Below the pieces are notes generated by a model. The model had not been told where the DNA came from. It saw nothing but the letters and a program-made list of their open reading frames with translations, and did no database searches. From contig CABUPJ010000008.1 of assembly GCA_902493335.1 (NCBI GenBank), positions 1 through 64,000 on the forward strand: a DNA stretch of 64,000 bases, in the 5' to 3' direction. Each line of letters begins with the position of its first letter. Position 1 is the first letter of the stretch. The position numbers and the translations under genes are program-made. The DNA is from an uncultured Porphyromonadaceae bacterium (GTDB lineage Bacteria; Bacteroidota; Bacteroidia; Bacteroidales; Muribaculaceae). This document shows positions 35,202-43,462 of the stretch, in pieces.

Positions 35202-36497
35202 ATGTCACATAAAAAACATATCGTTGTCGTCGGAGGCGGTTTCGGCGGGCTGAATTTCACAAAACGAATCGATAAAAACCGTTTTGATGTCACAGTCATC
35301 GACCGTAACAACTATCACAGCTTCCCGCCGCTTTTCTATCAGGTCGCGGCAGGCTCACTCGAACCGGCGAGCATCTCTTTTCCTTTCCGCCGCGAGCTGC
35401 GCGGCTGCAAGAACGGCGGATGCCGTTTTATGATGGGCGACGTCAGCGAGATTGACCCTCGGGCCAAGACGGTCACGACCGATTACGGCACAGTCGATTA
35501 TGACGAACTCGTCATCGCCGCAGGCACGACCAACAACTTTTTCGGCATCAAAGGCCTCTATGAACATGTCTACACACTGAAATCGACATCTGAAGCGATA
35601 CGCTGCCGCAACGGCATACTCTCATGTCTCGAACGCGCCGCCAACGTCAGCGATCCCGACGAACGACGCCGGCTGCTGACTTTTGTCGTCATCGGCGGAG
35701 GCCCGGCAGGCGTCGAGATCGCCGGTGCCCTGGGTGAAGTGAAAAGTTTTGTCATCTCACGCGAATATCCGGGACTCGACCCCGACGAAGTGAAAGTAGC
35801 CCTCTTCGAAGGCAGCGACAGGCTGCTGAAAGCGATGACCGAAAAGTCGTCGTCCGACGCTCTCGAGGCTCTAAAAAAACTCAACGTCGAAGTCCACACC
35901 GGCATGACGATGAAAGATTATGACGGCCGGTCGATACACTTTGCCGACGGGTCGATTCTCGAGGCCGAGACTCTCGTATGGACAGCCGGCGTCACAGGCA
36001 TCGGCTTTGAATTCAAAAACTGTGACATAGCTCCCGGCCCGGGCAACCGTCTTGCCGTCGACGCCTATAACCGTGTCGACGGACTCGACCACATTTATGC
36101 CATAGGCGACATATGTATCCACACCGACGAACGTTATCCCCACGGTTGTCCGCAGGTGGCCCAGGTCGCGATACAGCAGGGCGAGAAGCTTGCCGAAAAT
36201 CTCAACCGCGGCCATGAGTTCGAGCCGTTTGTCTATAACGATAAGGGATCGATGGCCACCATCGGACGCAACAAGGCGGTCGTCGACCTTAAATATCTGC
36301 ACTTCAAAGGCTGGTTTGCATGGATAACATGGATGATCGTGCATCTGATGAGCCTTCTGGGCATGCGCAACAAGATGATTGTCCTGCTCAACTGGACATG
36401 GAGCTACTTCAAACATTCATCTGCCCTGAGACTTATACTGCGCCCCGGCTGCATGCCGGCCGGCGACGGTGTCTGCGACAGGACGGTTTACAAATGA
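35202..36497 (+). CDS. ndh: Type II NADH dehydrogenase
   Basis: 431 residues from the ATG at 35202; seven extra in-frame codons upstream are not needed. A single-chain, non-pumping NADH:quinone oxidoreductase. The FAD motif is IVVVGGGFGGLNF at the N-terminus, the NADH motif is FVVIGGGPAGVEIAGAL (about 163-179), and YAIGDI marks the second FAD-contact strand. The C-terminal helices (WFAWITWMIVHLMSLLGM) attach it to the inner membrane. It feeds electrons to menaquinone (family knowledge). The GNAT gene starts 13 bases after its stop, so the two are cotranscribed. Confidence 0.9.
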   Translation: MSHKKHIVVVGGGFGGLNFTKRIDKNRFDVTVIDRNNYHSFPPLFYQVAAGSLEPASISFPFRRELRGCKNGGCRFMMGDVSEIDPRAKTVTTDYGTVDYDELVIAAGTTNNFFGIKGLYEHVYTLKSTSEAIRCRNGILSCLERAANVSDPDERRRLLTFVVIGGGPAGVEIAGALGEVKSFVISREYPGLDPDEVKVALFEGSDRLLKAMTEKSSSDALEALKKLNVEVHTGMTMKDYDGRSIHFADGSILEAETLVWTAGVTGIGFEFKNCDIAPGPGNRLAVDAYNRVDGLDHIYAIGDICIHTDERYPHGCPQVAQVAIQQGEKLAENLNRGHEFEPFVYNDKGSMATIGRNKAVVDLKYLHFKGWFAWITWMIVHLMSLLGMRNKMIVLLNWTWSYFKHSSALRLILRPGCMPAGDGVCDRTVYK

Positions 36498-36510
36498 CAA
36501 ATACTCTGAC

Positions 36511-37551
36511 ATGGATATAAAGACAGGCATACGCCAATTGTTCAAAGACAACTTCACGGTCAGCCGCGAATGGCTTGATTTCTATTTCTCGGCTGCATAC
36601 GACGAGCGCTGCGCCCTGACCGCCGAGCAAGACGGCGCCATCGCCAGTTCGCTCATGCTCGACAGCTACAGCATGAAGCTCGGCGACTCGTTTATCGACA
36701 CAGGCTACATATTCGGAGCGTCGACAGCGCGCCGTCAGCGTGGCAAAGGGCTGATGAGCGCTCTTATAAAAGACGCACTGGCTGAAGCCCGCAACCGCGG
36801 TCACGCACTTGTCAATCTTATCCCGGCCTCCGACAGGCTGTATTTCTACTATGAACGGTTCGGTTTCACGACTGTCTTCTACAGCGAGCGCCAGCGGTAT
36901 ACGTCGGCCCACCGGTTCGACATCGGCGACAGCTATCACCGTGTCAATGTCGATTACGATGATTTCAACCGGCTCGAACTGATGCGCCGTGCCACTGTCA
37001 TCCACAGTCGCGACGACTTCGACTACGCCGTCAGCGACACCTCTCTCGACGGCGGCAGCGCTGTGGCCGTAGCCGGCGACGACGGCGTCACATGCGCCGT
37101 CGCCTTCGCAACCCCCGGCAACGACAGTCTTCACGTCAGAATATTGCTTGCCGTTGACGACAACGCCGCCGAAGCCGTCATGGGCGAGCTGAAAAAAGAA
37201 TATCCCGACCTGATGTTTGTCGTCGACGCTTGTCCCGGCTCCAATCCCGCATCGCTGTGCCGGCAAGGCATGACCCGCATCACCGACGTGCGCCTGCTCC
37301 TCGACGCCGTAGCCGCCAACGACCCTGCGGCCGAACAGGTAATAAGAGTCCATGACAGCCTCATACCACAGAACAACGGCGTTTACATTATCAGCGGCGG
37401 CGCCGTGACATACACCGATGCCACGATACGCCGTCTGACACTCGACGTCGACGCGTCGACACTTGCCCGGATAATCTTCAACTCGCCTCGTGTCGGTGCC
37501 GTCTTCGGCCTACCGTCGATGCGCCCCACCCTACAGCTCATGCCAGAGTAG
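36511..37551 (+). CDS. GNAT family N-acetyltransferase, Eis-like layout
   Basis: 346 residues from the ATG at 36511, 13 bases after the ndh stop. An earlier in-frame ATG at 36469 lies inside ndh and gives a charged leader. The GNAT domain fills residues about 15-140 with the acetyl-CoA loop RRQRGKGLMSALI; LYFYYERFGFTTVFY is motif B. The C-terminal 200 residues include a second GNAT-like half and an SCP2-like tail, the Eis arrangement. Eis enzymes acetylate amines including aminoglycosides, but substrate here is unknown. Terminator at 37553-37590. Confidence 0.8.
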   Translation: MDIKTGIRQLFKDNFTVSREWLDFYFSAAYDERCALTAEQDGAIASSLMLDSYSMKLGDSFIDTGYIFGASTARRQRGKGLMSALIKDALAEARNRGHALVNLIPASDRLYFYYERFGFTTVFYSERQRYTSAHRFDIGDSYHRVNVDYDDFNRLELMRRATVIHSRDDFDYAVSDTSLDGGSAVAVAGDDGVTCAVAFATPGNDSLHVRILLAVDDNAAEAVMGELKKEYPDLMFVVDACPGSNPASLCRQGMTRITDVRLLLDAVAANDPAAEQVIRVHDSLIPQNNGVYIISGGAVTYTDATIRRLTLDVDASTLARIIFNSPRVGAVFGLPSMRPTLQLMPE

Positions 37552-37552
37552 A

Positions 37553-37590
37553 AAAAGGGGTGTCCGCAGTTGCAGACACCCCCTTTGGTT
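37553..37590 (+). terminator. Terminator after GNAT gene; hairpin repeat A
   Basis: AAAAAGGGGTGTC, 10-base loop, GACACCCCCTTT then GGTTTT: eight perfect core pairs (37557-37564 with 37575-37582). 32 of 34 bases (37553-37586) are repeated at 38210-38243 on the far side of the toxin-antitoxin pair. Confidence 0.8.
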
Positions 37591-37604
37591 TTAGCAATAG
37601 TAAA

Positions 37605-37874
37605 TCAGAATAATTCTGAGTGCGACCCAAAACGGACAAGTTTGATGATGCCTTCGTCCTTATCCCACCATATCAAAAGTGTGTCGCTCTCGACATGGCA
37701 CTCCATGTAGTTGCGATAATTACCGGTCAATACATGAGGCCGATTTTCATCCGGAATGGGTAATCCGTTGACAAGCAATTTAAGAATTTCCTCAAGTTTG
37801 TCTATTACTTCGGTCTTGTGCTTGTACCGCTTAAGGTCTTTCTTAAATTGAGACGTGAGTTTAAGGGTATTCAT
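37605..37874 (-). CDS. yafQ: Type II toxin, YafQ family (RelE superfamily mRNA interferase)
   Basis: 89 residues, full length. The small RelE fold cleaves mRNA on the ribosome. Family motifs: KLTSQFKKDLKRYKHK at the start, NYRNYMECHVESDTLLIWW (the ECH-x-x-x-D-x-LLI core with catalytic His and Asp) and the terminal VRFGSHSELF with the Arg and His of the active site. All expected residues are present, so the toxin looks intact. Its start overlaps the antitoxin stop by four bases. Both genes sit between two near-identical hairpins. Confidence 0.9.
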   Translation of the reverse strand: MNTLKLTSQFKKDLKRYKHKTEVIDKLEEILKLLVNGLPIPDENRPHVLTGNYRNYMECHVESDTLLIWWDKDEGIIKLVRFGSHSELF

Positions 37875-38119
37875 AACGAATCGACAAAACTGCGGAAACT
37901 ATTGAGATCGAGCGTTTCAAGCGTCTCTGAAGTTTCTGCTTCTTTCATGGCTGCGAGCGTGGTTTTGTTGGGTTTGTCAGCGACAAACGCCATCAATACG
38001 CTCTCCACCAGATTATTAAGGCTCCGATTATGACGTTTTGCCTCTGCCTGAAGACGAGAAAGGAGGTCTTCGCTCAGACGGAATGAAGTCTGTTTTCTGG
38101 AAATCGATGCTGTATTCAT
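37871..38119 (-). CDS. Antitoxin of the YafQ pair, ribbon-helix-helix type
   Basis: 82 residues from the ATG at 38119; a frame open to 38155 would overlap the promoter. Residues about 9-45 (SFRLSEDLLSRLQAEAKRHN) form a ribbon-helix-helix DNA-binding motif; the C-terminal acidic stretch (EAETSETLETLDLNSFRSF) is the toxin-wrapping part. Usually such antitoxins repress their own operon. A palindrome between the promoter boxes (38150-38161) fits this. Gene order antitoxin then toxin with a four-base overlap is standard. Confidence 0.85.
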   Translation of the reverse strand: MNTASISRKQTSFRLSEDLLSRLQAEAKRHNRSLNNLVESVLMAFVADKPNKTTLAAMKEAETSETLETLDLNSFRSFVDSL

Positions 38120-38141
38120 AGTCTTATACTTTATTGTATCG

Positions 38142-38172
38142 CAAAGGTAATACATTTGTATAACACTTGCAA
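38142..38172 (-). promoter_or_regulatory. Toxin-antitoxin promoter with palindromic operator
   Basis: Minus strand TTG (38172-38170), 20 bases, TACCTTTG (38149-38142). The spacer contains the palindrome ATACATTTGTAT (38150-38161), 5-base arms around TT, a plausible site for the ribbon-helix-helix antitoxin. Confidence 0.55.
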
Positions 38173-38209
38173 GTCAAAATAGATTATTCTGCATCCTTTC
38201 TCACGAAAG

Positions 38210-38243
38210 AAAAGGGGTGTCCGCAGTTGCAGGCCCCCCCTTT
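38210..38243 (-). terminator. Terminator after secreted protein gene; hairpin repeat B
   Basis: The same 34-base hairpin as at 37553-37586 with two changes, which weaken the right arm (GGCCCCCCC instead of GACACCCCC). On the minus strand it follows the stop at 38266 and ends in TTTTCTTTC, so it can terminate that gene. Confidence 0.6.
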
Positions 38244-38265
38244 ATCACAAGCGTGTTATGAAGTT

Positions 38266-40131
38266 TTATCTGATATATATCTTCTTGCCGTTAGAGATAT
38301 AGATGCCGGCAGGGAGATTCTCGCGGCTGACGCGGATACCCTGAAGGTTATATATGACGTCGTTTTTGACGGCTTCGTCGGCTCCGATTTCACTTATGCC
38401 CGAGGTCTTCTCGATGCTGACCTTGGTGTCGGCTGCGATGCTGAAGGTATAGTTGCCGTTCTCATCTTTCCCGGGCGTCTGATCGTTGATTTTTATCTCA
38501 TAATTTTCATTGCCGACCGAGACACAGACCTCATCGCCGACGAAAAGAGTCGTGGCGGCTGCGAAGTCGGTCACAGACACGACCTTGTTATGCCTGGCCT
38601 CAGCTATGACACCGTCGCCGAGATCGAATGTGAGAACCGCCGTATCGGGAACATCCTTGGTAAAGAGATGTATCACGTCGTCACCCTCATATCTGATTGA
38701 GTAAGGCGACCAGTCTGATTCGCGTGTCGCAGCGACACCGTTATAGAATATCGATCCCGCGGGTCCGGCGACCGTGCCCCAGCTTATTCTTGCTGGCGAA
38801 TTGGCAAGAGAGACCTCATAGACATTATAACCCGTCTGAGGATTGGCATACATCGGCTCGCCGAGAGCGCCCGAAGCGCTCCAGTACTGAATATTGGCGG
38901 CATCATCGACAAAGACTGCCGTCTTGCGGTCGTAGCGTATCTCGTCGACCTCGACAGTGAGCGTGCATGCCTGTTGAGGTCTGTAGCTGAATGATGTGGG
39001 CATTACATTGATATCGTCTGCGGCAGGGTCGCTGACTACGCTTCTGATATAATAGCCCGAAGTCACTTTTATAGACATCGAACAGTCATAAGGCTGTTTG
39101 AGTGTAAGCGTAACGACACCGTCGACAGGCGCTACCGCCGGGTCATAGGTCGAACCTTTGTGTACTGAAATCTTATCGGGCATATTGCAGACGACTTTCA
39201 CCTCATAATCCTCATATTTTGTAACATTGAACGTATGGGTGACATCATCGCCGGCCGTAAACGAATAACTGTAAAGCTCACTGCTCGGCACACCGTTGAT
39301 GGCGAAAGAATTGATTTTATAATTCTGAGTGTCATAGGTGTATGTCACGTTCGTACCGGCTTTTACCGTAAACGTTCCAGACGATACATCGACATCTGTC
39401 AACGGATTGCCGGCTCTGACTGTAAGGAAATCGAAATTGCCGGTATTCGACTCAAGCGTTACGACGACGTCTTTGTCAGGGTAAGCGACCTGTATGTCTA
39501 TCACGGCACCGTCGGCCGGAGTCACACGCCATGTGCCGTATTGTTCGATGACTGTGCCGTCACTGACAGACACTTTATAGATTTTGTCATTATAGTCGCG
39601 CGTCGAGATAAGTATGGGAAGCTCGTCGGCGGGATCAAAATCCAGCACCATCGTCGGTTCGGTCATCTGGATATAACCGTTTATCGACGTACGCATCAGA
39701 TTGATTTTCTCGGGATGGTCTGCATTGATTGTCACTTTAGCCGTGCGGCACTCGCCCGCAGGCTTGGTCGTAACCGTATAAGTCTCGCCGGCATTGGTTT
39801 CGGATACATTAATCTGGAACGAGGTTTTGTTTGAGACATACTCTTTGTTGCCGTCAGACTTGCGCACTACCGACGTAATGAAATAGCCGTCGACAGCCTT
39901 GAACTGTATCGCGTGATATTTCTCGACGGTAAACGGGTTGGCTCCGTTCTCAATCTCGAGAGGCTTCGACTCGGGACTATAGGTCACCGGATTGTAATAA
40001 GTCTCCTCGGCCGTAAGACGCGAAGCATCGTCAATCTCGAAAATGACCGTAAACATATTGTCCTGTGCAACGGCACTAAGACAAATGCAGAAAACAAATA
40101 CTGCAAAAAGTAGAATCTTTTTCATAGACAT
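38266..40131 (-). CDS. Secreted beta-rich protein with short T9SS-type tail
   Basis: 621 residues; the start may be two codons later (40125). Signal peptide about 1-22 (LSAVAQ). Five or more Ig-like beta repeats of about 80-90 residues follow, sharing T-V-x-x-x-G-Y-x-I/V-x-S/T patterns (DGYFITSVVR; TSGYYIRSVVS). The final 30 residues, VIYNLQGIRVSRENLPAGIY plus GKKIYIR, resemble the strand-turn-strand end of type A sorting domains but lack YPNP. It is probably exported by T9SS. A -7 box TAAATTTG is at 40182-40175; terminator at 38210-38243. Confidence 0.75.
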   Translation of the reverse strand: MSMKKILLFAVFVFCICLSAVAQDNMFTVIFEIDDASRLTAEETYYNPVTYSPESKPLEIENGANPFTVEKYHAIQFKAVDGYFITSVVRKSDGNKEYVSNKTSFQINVSETNAGETYTVTTKPAGECRTAKVTINADHPEKINLMRTSINGYIQMTEPTMVLDFDPADELPILISTRDYNDKIYKVSVSDGTVIEQYGTWRVTPADGAVIDIQVAYPDKDVVVTLESNTGNFDFLTVRAGNPLTDVDVSSGTFTVKAGTNVTYTYDTQNYKINSFAINGVPSSELYSYSFTAGDDVTHTFNVTKYEDYEVKVVCNMPDKISVHKGSTYDPAVAPVDGVVTLTLKQPYDCSMSIKVTSGYYIRSVVSDPAADDINVMPTSFSYRPQQACTLTVEVDEIRYDRKTAVFVDDAANIQYWSASGALGEPMYANPQTGYNVYEVSLANSPARISWGTVAGPAGSIFYNGVAATRESDWSPYSIRYEGDDVIHLFTKDVPDTAVLTFDLGDGVIAEARHNKVVSVTDFAAATTLFVGDEVCVSVGNENYEIKINDQTPGKDENGNYTFSIAADTKVSIEKTSGISEIGADEAVKNDVIYNLQGIRVSRENLPAGIYISNGKKIYIR

Positions 40132-40174
40132 TAAAAAACAAGTACTAAAAATTTAATATATGTTATTGCGGTGA

Positions 40175-40204
40175 CAAATTTAATTAAGTCTGATTATTTT
40201 CAAT
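40175..40204 (-). promoter_or_regulatory. Promoter for secreted protein gene
   Basis: Minus strand TTG at 40203-40201, 18 bases, TAAATTTG (40182-40175), 44 bases upstream of 40131. Confidence 0.4.
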
Positions 40205-40289
40205 AACATTTTGCCATGATTTCATGCGAAATCTATTGTTTTAGCTCTTTTATCTATTGAAATCTATCGATTTTTACACACCAATCGTC

Positions 40290-40297
40290 TATCTTTG
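40290..40297 (+). promoter_or_regulatory. -7 box for secreted protein gene
   Basis: TATCTTTG, 28 bases before the start at 40325. No clear -33 element. Confidence 0.45.
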
Positions 40298-40324
40298 CAT
40301 CAAAGTTCTACAAAACCTAAAGAT

Positions 40325-41551
40325 ATGAAAAAGCTTTACACATTACTTATTTCAGTTTTGATTTGCAACGTGGCATCAGCTCAGAATACGGCCGATGATC
40401 CACTGAGACTAACTCTCACTCCTACCACAGTGCAATACATGTGCAAACCAGGCGCGCTGCCCGGGACCGACGTGCTTGTGTTCAACATCACAGACACTAA
40501 ACTCAATCCTATCCATGAACCTTCGACACCCGGCATCACGCTGACACTTGAAACCACCGCCCCGCTGAGCAATACCAAAGTCAACGAAGACCCCGGCGTG
40601 CCCGTCGGCAAATATACCTGGGGGAGCGCCTCGCCAAACAATACATATATCCCATACGTCATGCGCACATGGTCTGAGGTCAAGCACACACTGACAGACG
40701 GCTTCGAGATGTATCTCAACCGCTATACCACAACGGGCGGCGAATTCAAGATTACCAAGGAAGGCGACAAATATTACATCACCGCCTCTGTGACAGGCAA
40801 GGCATCTGACTATATGTCAGGCAAAGAATACTTCGTCGAAGTCACCGTGCCCAAGACCGCCGTCACGCCCGAGTACAGCTTCTTCGGTCTGCCCGAAGTC
40901 GAAGCCGGCCACCGTCTTGAGAATCCCGGTCTGCTCGGCAGCTATCAGGTAAAGCGCTATAAAGGCATAACCTGGGGTGAATATTCGCTTCAGTTCTATA
41001 CTGTTCCTCTCGACGAATCTGTGACTGTCAGCGGAGAAGGCGCAATCATGACACTGTTGCTCAACACCGAGGATGTCGGCACTCTCGACCCCAAGTCGCT
41101 CGAAGGCGAATATCCCTGCGCCACATATCTCAAGAGCTACCACGATCCCTTCTCGTTCACCTCGGGCTTCTGTATGGAGCAGGACCTTGTCTACGGCAAA
41201 AACCAAAGCTCGCGCATCGACTACTTCGACAACAAAGGCTATATCATCAACAGCTCGTTTGCCAACGGCGGCAACGTCTCGATTAAATATCTCGGCGATC
41301 TCAAGTACAGCATAAACGCCGAAATCGAAAACCAGTTCGGCGATAAATATTACTGCTACTGGGAAGGCAAGCTGTTTGACTGCGTCAAATATCATCCCGA
41401 CCTCGCCGGTGTCAGCGACATCACAGTTGACGAATCATCGGCACCCGTCGAAATCTACGACCTTTCGGGCAAACGCATCGATGGCGAGCCGCAGCCCGGC
41501 ATCTACATACGCCGTCAGCGCGACAAGACCTCGAAAATCATCGTCCGTTAA
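40325..41551 (+). CDS. Secreted protein with short T9SS-type tail
   Basis: 408 residues from the ATG at 40325, with a clean signal peptide (MKKLYTLLISVLICNVASAQ). An extension to 40295 would start at the promoter box. The mature part is beta-rich with no catalytic motif (for example VEVTVPKTAVTPEYSFFG). The C-terminus VEIYDLSGKRIDGEPQPGIY then SKIIVR matches the end of T9SS type A domains without the YPNP start, like the proteins at 38266 and 60915. Divergent from the 38266 gene. A terminator follows at 41577-41606. Confidence 0.75.
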   Translation: MKKLYTLLISVLICNVASAQNTADDPLRLTLTPTTVQYMCKPGALPGTDVLVFNITDTKLNPIHEPSTPGITLTLETTAPLSNTKVNEDPGVPVGKYTWGSASPNNTYIPYVMRTWSEVKHTLTDGFEMYLNRYTTTGGEFKITKEGDKYYITASVTGKASDYMSGKEYFVEVTVPKTAVTPEYSFFGLPEVEAGHRLENPGLLGSYQVKRYKGITWGEYSLQFYTVPLDESVTVSGEGAIMTLLLNTEDVGTLDPKSLEGEYPCATYLKSYHDPFSFTSGFCMEQDLVYGKNQSSRIDYFDNKGYIINSSFANGGNVSIKYLGDLKYSINAEIENQFGDKYYCYWEGKLFDCVKYHPDLAGVSDITVDESSAPVEIYDLSGKRIDGEPQPGIYIRRQRDKTSKIIVR

Positions 41552-41576
41552 CCACGGCTGCGAAAGCACACACATG

Positions 41577-41606
41577 GCGGTCCGAAAGCAATTTTCGGGC
41601 CGCTTT
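41577..41606 (+). terminator. Terminator after secreted protein gene
   Basis: Stem of 11 pairs including one G-U (41577-41587 with 41593-41603), 5-base loop, then TTT. The T-run is short, so strength is uncertain. Confidence 0.5.
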
Positions 41607-41629
41607 GTCATTATCCGGAGTCGGCATTT

Positions 41630-41675
41630 ATTCACAAATGTGAATCTATCGGCTTGTGTTTTTGTCGTAACTTTG
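41630..41675 (+). promoter_or_regulatory. Palindromic site and promoter for Crp/Fnr-type regulator
   Basis: ATTCACA-AA-TGTGAAT (41630-41645) is a perfect 7-base inverted repeat with the TCACA/TGTGA halves of Crp/Fnr-type sites in outward order. Downstream is the -7 box TAACTTTG (41668-41675). With a transcript start about 7 bases later the palindrome is centred near -44 and replaces a normal -33 element, which suits an activator; autoregulation is possible. Confidence 0.55.
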
Positions 41676-41696
41676 CACGACTTTGTAATTAATGAC

Positions 41697-42266
41697 ATGA
41701 ACAGTTTTGCAAACAGAATAGCCGAAAAATATAATCTCGATGCCGATGCGACAATCGGTCTCGTGTCGCATTTCAAACTCGTCGAAGTTGATAAAAACGA
41801 GCATATCATTGAGAAAGGCGGCTTCAATGACAACTTCTATTTTATTCGAAAAGGCATCCTCAGAGCCTACATATCGGCTAATGACAGTGAACAGACTATC
41901 TGGTTCGGCTACCCGGGTCAGGCCATATTCGACGTATGGTGCTATAACAACGGCGGTCTATCACCGATAGCGATAGAAGCTGTGATACCCTGCGAACTAT
42001 ATCGTATATCAAAAGCTGAAATTGAACGCATGTGCAGCGAGTCTCTGACTGTCTGCAACATGATACGGAAGATTTTTATGGGTCACGCCACAGAGGCCGA
42101 GGAAAGCGTCACGAGCCTCTTCGAGTGTGACCGCGGCATGGAACGATATCTGTCAATACTCAAACGGCACCCCGAATTGCTACAGAACGTGCCGCTCAAA
42201 AAACTGGCTTCATACATTCATCTCGCGCCTCAGTCGTTAAGCCGCATCCGCGCACAGCTAAAATAA
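41697..42266 (+). CDS. Crp/Fnr-family transcription regulator
   Basis: 189 residues from the ATG at 41697, after the promoter box. Residues about 25-115 form a cyclic-nucleotide-binding fold (EKGGFNDNFYFIRKGILRAY) but without the RxS/T phosphate cassette of Crp, so the ligand is unknown. The C-terminal helix-turn-helix is LKKLASYIHLAPQSLSRIRAQL. A short version common in Bacteroidetes. The Bcr/CflA exporter gene begins five bases after its stop, so it probably controls that exporter; a palindrome upstream may be its own site. Confidence 0.85.
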   Translation: MNSFANRIAEKYNLDADATIGLVSHFKLVEVDKNEHIIEKGGFNDNFYFIRKGILRAYISANDSEQTIWFGYPGQAIFDVWCYNNGGLSPIAIEAVIPCELYRISKAEIERMCSESLTVCNMIRKIFMGHATEAEESVTSLFECDRGMERYLSILKRHPELLQNVPLKKLASYIHLAPQSLSRIRAQLK

Positions 42267-42271
42267 CAGAA

Positions 42272-43456
42272 ATGAAAACTACATCTAAAAAATATTATCT
42301 TTACCTCGTCGTTTTTCTCGGTTTGCTGTCGGCATTCGGCCCGTTCGTCATCGACATGTATCTTCCGGCACTTCCTGAAATGACCGAGGTATTCAACTGC
42401 GATCCGTCGACCGTTCAGCTCGGCCTTACATTCTGCATGGTCGGTCTCGCCGCAGGCCAGATGCTGTTCGGCCCGGCGAGTGACAAATACGGCCGCAAAC
42501 CGGTTCTGGTCTTTTCTCTGATAATATTTGTCGGCGCCTCGGTTATATGCTGCATCTCTACTTCCGTGACGGCCTTTACGGCGGCACGTCTGCTGCAAGG
42601 CATAGGCGGAGCCGGCGGCATCGTGCTGTCTCGCTCTATTGCGGCCGACATGTATTCGGGCCGCGAGCTCGCCAAGCTGATCGCCGTGCTCAGCGCCATC
42701 AACAACCTCGCGCCGGTTGCCGCGCCGGTAGCCGGCGGAGGCGTGGCCCATGCATGGGGATGGCAAGGCATTTTCATAATTCTGCTGTTTCTCGGCATCA
42801 TTCTGCTCGGCATGGCATTCCCGCTCCAGGAAAGCCTCAGTCGCAAAAAGAGATTTTCGGGCCGTCTGACCGCCTCGTTCACCGGCTATAAGGAAGTGTT
42901 GCGAATCAAGGGGTTCGCATCATACAGCATCGTCTACGCTCTTGCGATGGCCACACTCTTCGCCTATATTTCGGCGACCCCCTTTATCGTGCAGGATTTA
43001 TTCGGATTCTCTGAGCTGCAGTTCTCGCTCGTCTTTGCCGTCAACGCCATCGCGCTTGCCTCGGGCTCGGCGCTGTCGCTCCGATTCAAGACCATGAGCA
43101 AGGCGGCTTTATATGGCTCGGCCATCGCTGCGACGCTCGCAGCCATCGGCGTGATGTCGGAGATTTTAGACCACAGCGATTTCATCGTCTATGAAATACC
43201 TGTTTTCGTGATGCTTTTCGGCATCGGCCTTGTCCTGACAGGCTCGACCTCACAGGCTATGAACCTCGGGCGCAATTGTGCCGGAGCGGCATCGGCCGTT
43301 ATCGGCGGCATCGGCTATATAGCCGGCGGTCTCGTGTCGCCGCTTGTCAGTTATGGCGACATCAGTCTGACGTCGTTCATCTGGTGTGCCCTGTTCATGG
43401 CATCGGCCATGGCAATCATCCTCTTCGACAAAAGCCGCCCGTATCATCAGGCATAG
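42272..43456 (+). CDS. Bcr/CflA family multidrug exporter (MFS)
   Basis: 394 residues with 12 predicted helices. Family landmarks: FVIDMYLPALPEM in helix 1 (residues about 26-38), GPASDKYGRKPVL (about 70-82) as motif A, and ARLLQGIGGAGGIVLSRSIAADM as a motif C-like stretch (about 107-129). Exports drugs such as bicyclomycin or sulfonamides with proton antiport in characterised members; substrate here is unknown. Five bases after the Crp/Fnr-type regulator. Ends six bases from the convergent sensor gene with no terminator between. Confidence 0.9.
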   Translation: MKTTSKKYYLYLVVFLGLLSAFGPFVIDMYLPALPEMTEVFNCDPSTVQLGLTFCMVGLAAGQMLFGPASDKYGRKPVLVFSLIIFVGASVICCISTSVTAFTAARLLQGIGGAGGIVLSRSIAADMYSGRELAKLIAVLSAINNLAPVAAPVAGGGVAHAWGWQGIFIILLFLGIILLGMAFPLQESLSRKKRFSGRLTASFTGYKEVLRIKGFASYSIVYALAMATLFAYISATPFIVQDLFGFSELQFSLVFAVNAIALASGSALSLRFKTMSKAALYGSAIAATLAAIGVMSEILDHSDFIVYEIPVFVMLFGIGLVLTGSTSQAMNLGRNCAGAASAVIGGIGYIAGGLVSPLVSYGDISLTSFIWCALFMASAMAIILFDKSRPYHQA

Positions 43457-43462
43457 GAAGCA

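Noticed and set aside
36469..36511. Upstream start for the GNAT gene inside ndh
   Set aside because: Gives a charged 14-residue leader overlapping ndh; the ATG at 36511 is 13 bases past the ndh stop and begins the domain.
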